Below, piece by piece: positions 1-8,068 of a stretch of DNA of 18,462 bases (its first letter is position 1; every line of letters begins with the position of its first letter). Origin of the DNA: Baffinella frigidus (lineage: Eukaryota > Cryptophyceae > Cryptomonadales > Baffinellaceae); NCBI GenBank assembly GCA_026770585.1, contig MU646306.1, positions 536,555 through 555,016 on the forward strand. The letters run 5' to 3'. Position numbers and translations under genes: made by a program. Below the pieces are notes generated by a model that saw only the letters and a list, made by a program, of their open reading frames with translations, did no database searches and was not told the origin of the DNA.

Positions 1-425
1 GTATTGTGGGTCGGAAAGGCAAAAAAACGGGAAAAAATCGGCGAAAACCGAAAAAAAATCGGCGAAAAAATCCACCGAAAAATTTTCGGTGAAAAAATCC
101 ACTTTTTCGATTTTGTGGTACATTTCATTTTTTTCACCTCCAAAAATCCGAAAATTTTGGAACTTTATGGGGCCCACAAAATTTGTCAGCTCCATTCTGA
201 GGGGGGGTAAAGCCATTTTTGGGCCCCTCGTACAAATACGACGCGCTTGTAAAGCCATTTTGGGGCCTCAAATTCGTGCAAATTTGGAGAAAACGTGACC
301 CAGCATCGGATACAGGTCCTCGTATTCCCCCATCTTGGTCAGCGACTTTCTGGATAATTCTGCTGACTGGTCTGAACACGTTTTCTCCACCCCGTCTGAT
401 GACCGACGCTTTTAGAAGGCCTGGG
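1..425. other. Gene-free left edge, A-rich then a local duplication
   Basis: The first ~110 bases are A-rich with recurring GGCGAAAAA/AAAAATC words and a short near-palindrome near 73-89. At 207-275 a short segment (TAAAGCCATTTTtGGGgCC followed by a GTrCAAAT word) is present twice about 42 bases apart. Short frames here read across A- and G-runs and look like no protein. The motif CCCACAAAATyTGTCArCT near 173-192 reappears near 3660-3679, so part of this stretch belongs to a dispersed repeat. I see no gene. Confidence 0.6.
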
Positions 426-604
426 TACTAAATCACGTGCAGTCTTTACCACTGCAGAAGGTTCTTTTTAGATCAGCTGTAACTTGTCAAGGGGCGGATC
501 GGCGATGCGGTACGAGCTCGTACTAAATCACGTGCAGTCTTTACCACTGCAGAAGGTTCTCTTTAGATCAGCTGTAACTTGTCAAGGGGCGGATCGGCGA
601 TGCG
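426..604. repeat. 95-bp-period direct duplication
   Basis: Bases 426-509 and 521-604 are the same 84-bp sequence with one visible difference (T at 466, C at 561). The copies are separated by 11 bases containing the palindrome core GTACGAGCTCGTAC. The duplication lies at the 5' end of the open frame that continues to 1857, and the first ATG of that frame (505) is inside copy one. The near identity implies a recent event. The duplicated part differs in composition from the GC3-rich coding stretch that follows. Confidence 0.9.
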
Positions 605-1857
605 ATCCCCTTGTGACCTTTACTACACAGGTCTTTACTACCCAAATTTCCCGTGAGGGATCCGTGAGTGTTTTTCTTGGGGGAACCCTCGTACCTGCCC
701 CAAAACAGAAGACCCAAAACAGGGGAAAGACGCTCTCAGCGATCGCCCCGCCGCCGCCCTACGTTTCCTTCTCCCCGCGCAAGTCCAACATGGTCTTTGA
801 GCTGACCGGCAACACTGCCCACGAGCTTCCAGCCGCGCACGCCCTTCGCTCGTGCCTCACCTTCCAGAGCAGCAGACCCAAAACACGGGAGTTCTCGACA
901 CCACCCGCTATGCCAGACGCCACCGTTCATCTCTCTGAACTGCTCTCCGCGGTGAGAGGGCGCCGCACGCAAGATGACCCGGTGGGCCTTCTCCGACGCG
1001 AGCCCAGCTCGAAGACGCTTCTCTGCACCACGAACTCACGCTCCTACTTTTCCCCCAACAGCTTGCTCAAGGCTTCGGACGGCTCAAGCACCGCGTCCGA
1101 CCCCGACGGCGAGGAGTCTCTGGACCTTCCAGCCTCCATGAGGCTTGTCCGCGCGTACGCCGCGCGCGTCAAGAAGATGCCACCGTCCCCCGAGACAACA
1201 CCCTTTGGTGCCTTCCCGCCCTTCCCCGCACCGCAAGGAGGGTCCTTCCTGAACCGCGGCCGTGGGGGCTTTTTCCGGAGAGAAAGTCTTCATCGCCTTT
1301 CCTCGCCGACGGTGTCCCGCGAACGCTCCTCCGAACGCTCCAGGAGCATCCTGCGCGCCAAGTACTTCTCGCCGGAGCAGGCGCCAAGCGGCAGCAACGT
1401 CCCCTTCAAGGCGGCCTCGGCGCTCGTCGAGACGCGCATCATCGAGGGAGACGGCCCTCCGCCCCTCCGAAGAGCCGAGTTCATCTCCTCGGGCTTGCAA
1501 GTCTACCCTCCTGCGGCAGCCTCGCAACGCCGCCTCCCCGCGCCCCCCCCTGAGAGCGGGGACGCTGTCTCCGCGAACGCCGCCACCGCCGCCGCCCCCG
1601 TCTCGCGGCACGTGTCCATCCAGAGGAGGAGGTGGGCGTCAACATCTGACCTGAGCGCGCTTCCGCCTGCGCCCTCCTCCAGCAAGCGGTTTCATGTCAG
1701 GGGGGGGGAGAGGCTCTCCGCGCAGTTAACGGAAGTGGTATTCTTCTTGCTAGAGAGGCAGAGGAGGTTTGTTGGGTGTGTCCGTGCATCGGGAGATATT
1801 GGCCCTAGCGCGACTTCCCACGGGAGGGTGCACGTGTTGGCTATGGTGGTTGAATAA
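505..1857 (+). CDS. Disordered Ser/Pro/Arg-rich protein, family not recognised
   Basis: The frame is open from 484 to a TAA at 1855-1857. From about 735 to 1690 it has a strong G/C preference at third codon positions, the main evidence that it is real. The product is low in hydrophobic residues and rich in Ser, Pro, Arg and Ala, so it is probably disordered. A Y(V/S)xFSP-like motif occurs three times (residues ~86-91, 181-184, 287-290, counting from 505). An RS-type stretch (SRERSSERSRS) and RxxS sites near the C-terminus (RHVSIQRRR) suggest kinase targets. The start is uncertain: ATG 505 lies in duplicated sequence; ATG 790 (AACATGG) has a good context but would lose the first FSP motif; CTCTCAG at 733-739 could be a splice acceptor. 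The end is also uncertain: a G-run near 1700 is a natural slip point, and the next frame stops at about 1727. No function is assigned. Confidence 0.6.
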   Translation: MRYELVLNHVQSLPLQKVLFRSAVTCQGADRRCDPLVTFTTQVFTTQISREGSVSVFLGGTLVPAPKQKTQNRGKTLSAIAPPPPYVSFSPRKSNMVFELTGNTAHELPAAHALRSCLTFQSSRPKTREFSTPPAMPDATVHLSELLSAVRGRRTQDDPVGLLRREPSSKTLLCTTNSRSYFSPNSLLKASDGSSTASDPDGEESLDLPASMRLVRAYAARVKKMPPSPETTPFGAFPPFPAPQGGSFLNRGRGGFFRRESLHRLSSPTVSRERSSERSRSILRAKYFSPEQAPSGSNVPFKAASALVETRIIEGDGPPPLRRAEFISSGLQVYPPAAASQRRLPAPPPESGDAVSANAATAAAPVSRHVSIQRRRWASTSDLSALPPAPSSSKRFHVRGGERLSAQLTEVVFFLLERQRRFVGCVRASGDIGPSATSHGRVHVLAMVVE

Positions 1858-1858
1858 A
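1853..1858 (+). promoter_or_regulatory. AATAAA polyadenylation-type signal overlapping the stop codon
   Basis: AATAAA spans the TAA stop of the 457-codon frame, and a GT/T-rich stretch (CGTTTGTCTC) follows. A similar context (TTTAATAAATGTCTC) follows the minus-strand gene at 8864-9607. If this is the true signal, the mature 3' UTR is very short, or the real stop lies further upstream in another frame. Confidence 0.45.
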
Positions 1859-2276
1859 CGTTTGTCTCGCTCGTGCGTCAGAGCGTCGTGTGTGGAACTT
1901 CTGAGGAAGCCGCACTTGACAGAAACCCGTGCCGCAGACACCATGGGCACACGGCCCAGTAAAAGGCCGCTGTTAAAACTAACACGGCCGCCATACACCC
2001 CCCCATACAGGGGCTAGGAATTCAAACACTCTAGAGCTACGGGGCAAAAACAAGAGCAGAGTGGACCCTCGCAAGGTCCACTTGTTGGTCTTAAGTTATT
2101 CGGAATTGGCAAATTTAGGGTGCCTCTTCACTTGAGCCCGACGCGTGAGGATTCCAACGCGTGGTGCTTCAGAGGCACTGTTTGGAAGGCATGTCCACTG
2201 TCTCCGTGCGTACAGAGCATGTAGAGTGCTAATGAGCGGTCTCGGCGCAACAAAACAGAGCGCGGTCTGAACCACC
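1859..2276. other. Gene-free spacer with a small hairpin
   Basis: No convincing reading frame. A perfect 8-bp stem AGTGGACC/GGTCCACT with a 7-base loop lies at 2060-2082. The spacer grades into the telomere-like array at about 2277. Confidence 0.5.
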
Positions 2277-2804
2277 AACCCCAAACCCTACATCCTACGC
2301 CCCAAACCCAAATCATGACCCCTAAACCTTGAACCCTGAACCCTAAACCCTAAACCCTAAACCCGAAATTCTAAAACCTAAAAGTCTAAAGCCTGAACCC
2401 TAAACCCTAAAGCCTAACCCGTAAACCACAATAACCAAACCCTAAACCCTGAACTCTAAACTGCAAACCCTAAACCCCAACCCCTAACCCCAAAACCCCG
2501 AGCCCTAAACCCTAAACACTAAATACTGAACCCTAAACCCTGAACCCTAAATCTCAAACTCTGAAAACAAACCCTAACCCCTAAACCCTAAACCCTAGAC
2601 CGTAAACTCAAAACCCTGAAACCCAATGTACTCTGGACCCTAAACCCTGAACCCTAAACCCTAAACTCTGAACCCTCAACCCTCAACCCTGAACCCTAAC
2701 CCCTAAACTCTGAACACCAAAACCAAACCACAAATCATAAACTACACCCGAAACCCTGAACCCCAAACCAAAACCTTTAAACGAAAGACCTTGAAACCTG
2801 AACC

Positions 2805-2864
<60 letters not shown>

Positions 2865-3520
2865 ACTCTAACCCCTAAACCCTAAACCCTAAACCCTAAA
2901 CCCTAAAACCTAAAACCTAAAACCTAAAACCTAAAACCTAAACCCTAAAAACTCAACCCTAAACCCAAAACCCTAACCCCTAAACCCTGAACCTTGAACC
3001 CTTAACCCAAACCCTCAAACTCTTTAGTAAACCCCAAACCCTGGACCCTGAAACCGAAACCCTGAAACCCCAAACCCTAAACCCTGAACCCTAAACCTTA
3101 AACCCTAAGCCCTGAACCCTAAACCCTGAACCCTGAACCCTGAACCCTGAACTCTAAACCCTAAACCCTAAACCCTAAACCCTAAACCTTAAACCCTAAA
3201 CCCTAAACCCTAAACCCTAAACAACCGTAAACCCTAAACCCTAAACCCTGAATCCTGAACCTTGAACCCTAAACCCAAACCCCAAACCCCTTAGTAAACC
3301 CTGACCCTTAACCCCTGTTACCGAAACCCTGAAACCCCAAACCCTAAACCCTAAACCCTAAACCCTAAACCCTCAACCCTAAACCCTCAACCCTAAACCC
3401 TAAACCCTAAACCCTAAAACCTAAACCCTACACCCTACACCCTACACCCTCAACCCTCAACCCTAAGCCCTAAATCCCCAACCCTGAACCCTGAACCCTG
3501 CACCCAAAACCCTAAAACCT
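2277..3520. repeat. Degenerate CCCTAAA telomere-like array
   Basis: About 1.2 kb of 7-mers based on CCCTAAA on the plus strand (TTTAGGG on the other), with variants CCCTGAA, CCCTCAA, CCCCAAA and CCTAAAA. Variants are blocked: a pure (CCCTCAA)n run at about 2803-2866, a (CCTAAAA)n run at about 2905-2940, and purer CCCTAAA runs at about 2876-2905, 3165-3215 and 3345-3415. The C-rich strand reads inward from the left, the orientation expected at a left chromosome end, but 2.2 kb including a probable gene lies to its left. It is therefore interstitial here, or the assembly joins a subtelomere to other sequence. No gene. Confidence 0.95.
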
Positions 3521-3522
3521 AA

Positions 3523-3569
3523 ACACCGGAACCGGTTCTGTAGAAAGGCCATGCTTCCTTTTGGATCAC
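3523..3569. repeat. Solo copy of the CCGGTTCTG...CTTCCTTT dispersed repeat
   Basis: Begins ACACCGGAACCGGTTCTG and continues through a CCATGCTTCC block to GGATCAC. The same words form both arms of the foldback at 6003-6134, one arm in direct and one in reverse orientation. This copy starts exactly where the telomere-like array ends. Confidence 0.65.
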
Positions 3570-4250
3570 ATCAAGACCCCCTGGACAGAAGATCACGGCA
3601 GAGCTTAGCTAATGGAGCTATTGCACTGCCAGGCTGGAGATTTTGTAAAAGTCAAGTCACCCACAAAATCTGTCAACTTAGAGACGAGGTACCCATATTG
3701 GGTACTTCGAAAATCGATTTTCGCCTTGAGTTGACTCATACAAAAACTCCATCCTGGCAGTGTATTTGAGCGATTGAAGCTTTAATGAACGTTGTACAGC
3801 AGCACACGTGTGTCTTGGCCCGGTGGACCGAATCGCCGTGGATTTGACCAGTAAACCCAGTCACGAAAAGCTCAGTCACAAAATAAAAAGCTCAAACGTC
3901 GTCGACAGCACGGTTGGAGAAGGACACGACTCCGGGTTCTATATGGCATGTATGAATCGGTTTCGAGCCACAGCTTCGAGAGGACACGGTGATTCCTGGG
4001 CAGGCTGCTGGGAAAGGTGCCAGGAACGAGGACAGGAACCTGGTTGTTGAGAGTGAGCCTCAGAGCTGTTGCTACTCTCCAGGGAAGGTGTTGAGGCACT
4101 GTGGGCGGACGAGGACGAGGAGGATAACACAGGGGACGAGGCGAGTGGTTAACTTTAATAATAATACATCGGGCGAGGAGAGAGAATAACTTGAATGATA
4201 ATAAATCGGAATTAATGAGAGGCTGCTCGCTCTTTCACGCCCACCCACCC
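3570..4250. other. Gene-free spacer
   Basis: Several short frames on both strands (for example 3808-4050 plus, 3872-4099 minus) overlap one another without codon bias, recognisable motif or conserved start. I see no supported gene. The 3660-3679 segment repeats the CCCACAAAATyTGTCA word found near 173. Confidence 0.5.
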
Positions 4251-4251
4251 T

Positions 4252-4279
4252 ACAGGAGTACCTCGCTCATAAGGAAGCC
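4252..4279. repeat. Single-ended fragment of the ACAGGGGTACCTCGCTCAT foldback family
   Basis: ACAGGAGTACCTCGCTCATA followed by AGGAAGCC matches one terminal arm of the elements at 6986, 7364 and 8054 with one difference in the first 20 bases. No matching right arm is seen before the GA microsatellite, so this is a solo end. Confidence 0.7.
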
Positions 4280-4307
4280 CGTCTGTAGAAGCTTGTCACA
4301 TGCCGAG

Positions 4308-4370
<63 letters not shown>

Positions 4371-4446
4371 CGAGAGCGAGACAGAGAGAGAGAGTGTGTG
4401 AGAGAGACGGAGACAGCCAGAGAGACTGATCAGAGACAGAGAAAGA
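4308..4446. repeat. GA-rich microsatellite
   Basis: Long (GA)n run interrupted by C, T and GTGTGTG, on the plus strand. It produces an artefactual Arg/Glu-rich open frame (4191-4481). Confidence 0.95.
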
Positions 4447-5150
4447 AGATGGGCGGCTTCGCAGCCTTACCGGTCTTCTAGCTCTGTCTGAGTAAATCTG
4501 AGCAAAATTTTACCCGAATGAGGTATTTACACAGATCGAAAGACGACACTATCATAGGAAGACCATCCGAAGATCACTTGATTTGACCCAGGGATTGAGG
4601 TGTAACGGCCATTTGAAGTATGGGCCCGCCTTAGAGCCACAAATCATGGTGCTGAAGCTGTCGATTTAGCCTGTCGACCATGTTTATCCCCCACGCGAAC
4701 AGTTGTGGTTTTTCCTGTGAAGTTGCAGGTCTCATCCAGATAAGAACGTTCCCGATAGGAACCTCGACTATTCGCGTGGGGGAACACCCAGCTAAACAGG
4801 GGGGGGGGGTATTGTTTTCTGTCAAAAGTCAATTATTCTGGGGGGAAAATGTTAATGGTTGGTTCGCTTTATTTCCCTCCGGAAATCGCGCCCTTCTCTC
4901 GAGAATCGAGGGAAGAGCTCTTCGCAGCAGGGGGTCATAACCTGAGTCACTTATAGGGTCAAATGTAATATACAATGGACCATTCATACATCGTATATTA
5001 CGATCGTATATTACTCCAAAGTGGCGCGGGGGGGGGGGGGGCATAACCTGTGTCGCGAAGGAATCGAGGAACTTGTTCTCGCCGGTCGGCGAAAAGTGCG
5101 CGAGGCAAACGAAGAGCGGGGAGGTGGGGTGCGCGCGCCTCACGTAATCC
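4447..5150. other. Gene-free stretch with inverted repeats and G-runs
   Basis: Contains a perfect 12-bp inverted repeat CCCCCACGCGAA (4688-4699) / TTCGCGTGGGGG (4771-4782), a run of 11 G at 4799-4809, and 14 G at 5028-5041. GTAATATAC/GTATATTAC palindromic words lie at 4965-4973, 4993-5001 and 5006-5014. The word CATAACCTG follows a G-run at both ~4935 and ~5042. Short frames on both strands show no coding signal. Confidence 0.6.
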
Positions 5151-5151
5151 C

Positions 5152-5301
5152 CAAACCCCAAACCATAAACCCTAAACCCTAATAAAAAGTAGAGCTCCGC
5201 TGGTCTGTGGTGTGGGTTCAGGGGTTGGGTGGTTAGGGTGTGGGTTTGAGGTTTAGTGTTCGGTTTTTGAGGAGTAGGGTGCAGGGTTTGGGGTTTGGGG
5301 A
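5152..5301. repeat. Small two-orientation telomere-like cluster
   Basis: A short C-rich piece (CCCCAAACCCCAAACC... CCCTAAACCCTAA, 5151-5182) is followed after about 30 bases by a G-rich, TTTAGGG-like piece (5213-5301, with GGGTTTGGGG words). The order, C-rich then G-rich, is the opposite of a simple end-to-end telomere fusion. Confidence 0.75.
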
Positions 5302-5580
5302 TTGGAGCTGACCGGGGTTAGGGCGTTGGGGTTCCAAGGCACTGATCGAGAGGGGGAGGGGGGGGGGCTGACCTTGGTACGGAGCTCATATTTTATTTTA
5401 GGGTGGAACGTGACCAATACCGTGGGCCTAACCACCCCATTTTTAGTCCGTTACCCTATTAGTTTACACTCGACTTGCGCAGAATTTGTAAACGTGCTGA
5501 ACGTGTGGGTAGGGGAACCCCGACAATGTATCCCTGATACACAAGTACAGGGGCTACTCGCGAATAAGGTGACGCACCAC
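5302..5580. other. Gene-free spacer
   Basis: One frame (5302-5598, plus) is open but reads across G-runs and into the tandem repeat. It has no domain or codon bias. I see no supported feature. Confidence 0.4.
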
Positions 5581-5711
5581 CCTAGGGGCCTACGGTAGGG
5601 TTAGTCCCTAGGGGCCTATGGTAGGGCTAGTCCCTAGGGTCCTACGGTAGGGCTAGTCCCTAGGGGCCTTAGGTAGAGCTAGTCCCTAGGGGCCTACGGT
5701 AGGGCTAGTCC
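5581..5711. repeat. 26-bp tandem repeat, five copies
   Basis: Units start CCTAGG at 5581, 5607, 5633, 5659 and 5685, an exact 26-bp period. Consensus is CCTAGGGGCCTACGGTAGGG followed by CTAGTC. Copies differ at one to four positions. The CCTAGGG/CCTACGGTAGG words also make up the cores of the foldback elements at 6986-7102 and 8054-8181 and the GTAGGGCCCTAGGACCTG repeats at 6236 and 8450. Confidence 0.95.
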
Positions 5712-5852
5712 TGGACCACCCATGAGGCGGTGTGCAGAGAAGGTCCTTTAGGTCCGCTAGATGCTTTTTACTCCTTCCATAGACGGACACTGCCACACGA
5801 CAACGATAGAGGGGCCTATGTATATGTGAAAACAAAGGTTGTAAATATTTGT

Positions 5853-5927
5853 ACCAGGATAAGGTAAAGTAATCTCGTGCCCGGTAAAAAGTATACCAGG
5901 CGCGAGGTTTCTTTTATCTTATCCTGG
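5853..5927. repeat. Imperfect hairpin with ~25-bp arms
   Basis: Left arm ACCAGGATAAGGTAAAGTAA (5853-5872, continuing TCTCG) pairs with CGAGGTTTCTTTTATCTTATCCTGGT (about 5902-5927, described by its ends CGAGG and CCTGGT). The inner part also pairs (GCCCGGTA / TACCAGGC). Weaker complementarity extends outside both arms. It is probably a small foldback element. Confidence 0.75.
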
Positions 5928-6002
5928 TTCAAATCTGAGCATTTTTGTAGTAAAGACTTTACATGGTCGGTTTTCAATAGGCCCCTCTAGCATTCTCGAG
6001 TG

Positions 6003-6134
6003 GTGGATCTGGTTCTGCAGGAAAGTCTTACTTCCTTTCGGATCACCCCCCCCGAGAATCCCCGGATGGGGAACTCCGACACTGTACCCCTGATAAGGAA
6101 GCATGGTTTTTCTGCAGAACCAGTTCCGGTGTCC
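6003..6134. repeat. Foldback element with CTGGTTCTGCAG arms
   Basis: CTGGTTCTGCAG (6009-6020) and CTGCAGAACCAG (6112-6123) are perfect complements. Pairing continues imperfectly inward to about 6036 and 6094 (CTTCCTTT / AAGGAAG). The right arm in reverse complement closely matches the solo copy at 3523-3569, which defines a small dispersed family. Confidence 0.75.
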
Positions 6135-6147
6135 GCCTATGTTGGGA

Positions 6148-6305
6148 GCTCGAAGAACCTAAAGGACCTAAAGGACCTACAGTGGTAATGTTGCGTTCCC
6201 TGTCGTCGCATGAGCCAGTAGGCGCATGCGCCTTACCGTAGGGCCCTAGGACCTGCTTAGGACCTCTTCGGGTTTAATTTGACCCCATGGGCACTTGAGG
6301 GATAC
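6148..6305. repeat. Dispersed repeat, copy 1 (AGCTCGAA...ACTTGAGGGATA)
   Basis: Starts AGCTCGAAGAACCT and ends CACTTGAGGGATA. The internal block GCCAGTAGGC...GCCTTACCGTAGGGCCCTAGGACCTG is shared with 8427-8518, and the start is shared with 8206-8240. This copy is 158 bp; the other spans 313 bp because of an insertion. Confidence 0.75.
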
Positions 6306-6353
6306 AGGAGTGGTGACAGTGATTTCCCTTTCTTTGGCAAGATCTCCTGGTCT

Positions 6354-6897
6354 ACCACCAGGAGATCCTGCCGAAGCCACGCCAGGTCACGAGTGTGAAT
6401 TTCAAACGCAACGTTTCGCGCTAAACGTGTTTCGTGGTACGAAACATCATTGTAGCGCAACCAAAGGGCTCCAATTCCAATTAAAAAACGGCCTACACAC
6501 AAACCGCAGGATGTCGAGGACAAGCTGTATCAAACGGACCTGTTTTCAAAGTCAACCCACCCACTAGTTTGTCAACGTATCCGAATGTCGGACGGATTCC
6601 GTCCAAAAATACTTTTAGCAGTGCAGAAATAATAGAAAGACGTACTATTTCAAGTCGATTTGATCACCGGTTATCGTCGCGTGGCCCTGATACAGGAGTG
6701 GTAACGTGTTTTCCCTTTCGTCGGCAGGATCTCCTGGTCTACCACAAGCCTACACACAAATCGCAGTTGGGAATTGGAGCCCTTTGGTTGCGCTACAATG
6801 TTGTTTTGTACCACGAAACACGTTGAGCGCGAAACGTTGCGTTTGAAACTCGTACTTGTGACCTGGCGTGTCTTCGGTAGGATCTCCTGGTGTACCA
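6354..6897. repeat. Large inverted repeat, ~128-bp arms
   Basis: The left arm (6354-6482) and right arm (6768-6897) are near-complementary. Both contain CGCAACGTTTCGCGC, a GTTTCGTGGTACrAAAC core, a CAACCAAAGGGCTCCAATTCC block, and CAGGATCTCCTGG-type ends. The spacer of about 285 bp carries a direct second copy of the left flank (GATACAGGAGTGGTrAC... TTTCCCTTTC...GATCTCCTGGTCTACCAC at about 6300-6358 and 6690-6744), so the element is nested or rearranged. Short frames in it are mirror images and not genes. Confidence 0.85.
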
Positions 6898-6935
6898 AGA
6901 GCCTCAACAGAGACCGCAGTTTGTCGAGAACAAAC

Positions 6936-7300
6936 TGAGCCTCTGAAGCTTGCAGAGCTTCATCTGGAGATACGGTCCCGTGTAAAGGGGTACCTCGCTC
7001 ATAGGAAAGCGCGCCTCACCCTAGAACCCTACAGTAGGCCTATGCCTAGGGCCCTGTGGTGGTCCTAGGGGGGGTGCGCTTTCTTATGAGCGAGGTACCC
7101 CTGTGCGATGACCGTAGTGGCTTTGGTCAAGTCACTCCGGGGGACAAACAGAGCCTGTGAAGCGTTCTGGGGATACGGTCCCGTGTAGGATGACCGTCTG
7201 GGGACGCACCAAAGCACCAAAGCACAGTCCCGTGTAGGATGACCGGAGTGACTTTTCCGCACGGAACTGTATCTCCAGAAGCATGCAGAGCTTCACTGTA
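6936..7300. repeat. Repeated CTGGAGATACGGTCCCGTGTA segments around foldback A
   Basis: CTGTGAAGC...GGGGATACGGTCCCGTGTAGGATGACCG-type sequence occurs at about 6944-6984, 7150-7195 and again in part at 7227-7245. A reverse-complement version lies at about 7262-7300 (ACTGTATCTCCAGAAGC...GAGCTTCACTGTAGG). The foldback element at 6986-7102 sits inside this family. Confidence 0.65.
6986..7102. mobile_element. Foldback/MITE-like element, copy A
   Basis: A 117-bp element with terminal inverted repeats of about 27 bp matching at 26 positions: left AGGGGTACCTCGCTCATAGG..., right ...TTATGAGCGAGGTACCCCT. The core is CCCTACAGTAGG...ATGCCTAGGGCCCTGTGGTGGTCCTAGGG. It has no coding capacity, so any movement would depend on a transposase encoded elsewhere. 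No clear target-site duplication is visible. Copies B and C share termini and core. Confidence 0.8.
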
Positions 7301-7363
7301 GGCTTAGGCCCTGGGGTTGTCCAGTAAATCTACCCAAAGTTGAGGCTGTACGCGTACAGGGGC

Positions 7364-7480
7364 ACAGGGGTACCTAAGAAAGCCCCCCCCCTGCTAGGAC
7401 CACCATAGAGCCCTATCTAGACATAGTCCTTCTGTAGGGTCCTAATGGGGTGCGCTTTCTTATGAGCGAGGTACCCCTGT
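7364..7480. mobile_element. Foldback/MITE-like element, copy B (inverted)
   Basis: The termini ACAGGGGTACC... and ...GGTACCCCTGT are those of copies A and C, but the core is in the opposite orientation (CTAGGACCACCATAG...CTGTAGGGTCCTA). The left arm has lost about 7-8 bases (CGCTCAT) after TACCT, so the arms no longer pair fully. No coding capacity. Confidence 0.75.
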
Positions 7481-7767
7481 ACTTCGCTCAACATAACACG
7501 TCTCCTGAAGAGCACAGGCATCTATCTGTAGGGCCTTGTGGTGTTCCTAGGAGGCGAACGTTTTTACATCCCAGGGGACAACCCGGGTCACAACGTTGAC
7601 GATAAGATCTCACCTCGGATCCCCGAGCTTGAAGAAAGGGTCGTTGGAAAAGGTTTCCCCTCAAGGGGCTCACAGGGAGGGCTCTAATCCGTCCTCTCAA
7701 CGAACTCACACGTTGAGCTCAGATGAACTCCACAGGGCCTCTGTGGGTAGTACGGGTAGGAGGGTAG
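7481..7767. other. Gene-free spacer
   Basis: Two overlapping frames on opposite strands (7488-7709 minus, 7596-7853 plus) have no recognisable domain, and the plus one runs into the telomere-like array. I see no supported gene. Confidence 0.45.
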
Positions 7768-8015
7768 GATTAGGAACCCGAACCCCGGTCCCGAAACCCC
7801 AAACCCCAAACCCCAAACCCCCAAACCCCCAAACCCCCAAACCCACCCCCTAAACCCTGAACCCCGAACCCCAAACCCCGAACCCCGAACCCCGAACCCC
7901 GATCCCCAGACAACAAATCCCAAACCCCAAACCCCATATCCCAAACCCCAAACCCCCAAACCCCAAACCCAAAACCCAACCTACCCAAAACCCAAACCCA
8001 AAACCCAAAACCCAA
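7768..8015. repeat. CCCCAAA/CCCCGAA telomere-like array
   Basis: About 250 bp of 7-mers close to CCCCAAA and CCCCGAA on the plus strand, with few CCCTAAA units. The repeat family is the same as at 2277-3520, but it has homogenised towards a C4 variant. It encodes artefactual Gly/Phe/Trp-rich frames on the minus strand. Confidence 0.9.
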
Positions 8016-8019
8016 CCTA

Positions 8020-8068
8020 GCGAGGTACCCCTGTATGCGGGCCAGCTTGGCATACAGGGGTACCTCGC
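8020..8068. repeat. Perfect 19-bp inverted repeat, foldback end-to-end junction
   Basis: GCGAGGTACCCCTGTATGC (8020-8038) and GCATACAGGGGTACCTCGC (8050-8068) are perfect complements with an 11-base spacer. The right half is the left terminus of copy C. The left half is a terminus of a second, otherwise missing, element in the opposite orientation. Confidence 0.9.

Noticed and set aside
1084-1611. 175-codon minus-strand frame opposite the Ser/Pro-rich gene
   Set aside because: It is the shadow of a GC3-rich plus-strand gene. Its product is Gly/Arg-rich, as expected for antisense of such codons.
2806-3215. Possible CRISPR array in the regular short repeats
   Set aside because: The units are 7-bp tandem telomere-like repeats with no unique spacers.
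3808-4189. Three overlapping small frames on both strands
   Set aside because: No codon bias, motif or consistent start. None can be preferred over the others.
4191-4481. Arg/Glu-repeat frame of 96 codons
   Set aside because: It comes from the GA microsatellite and has no flanking coding signal.
5152-5301. Telomere fusion point
   Set aside because: A fusion of two ends should read TTTAGGG then CCCTAAA. Here the order is C-rich then G-rich, with non-telomeric sequence between.
4492-5945. Short motif AAATCTGAGCA near 4494 and 5933, with a variant near 9859
   Set aside because: Eleven or fewer bases without extended flanking similarity. Could be chance in AT-rich spacers.
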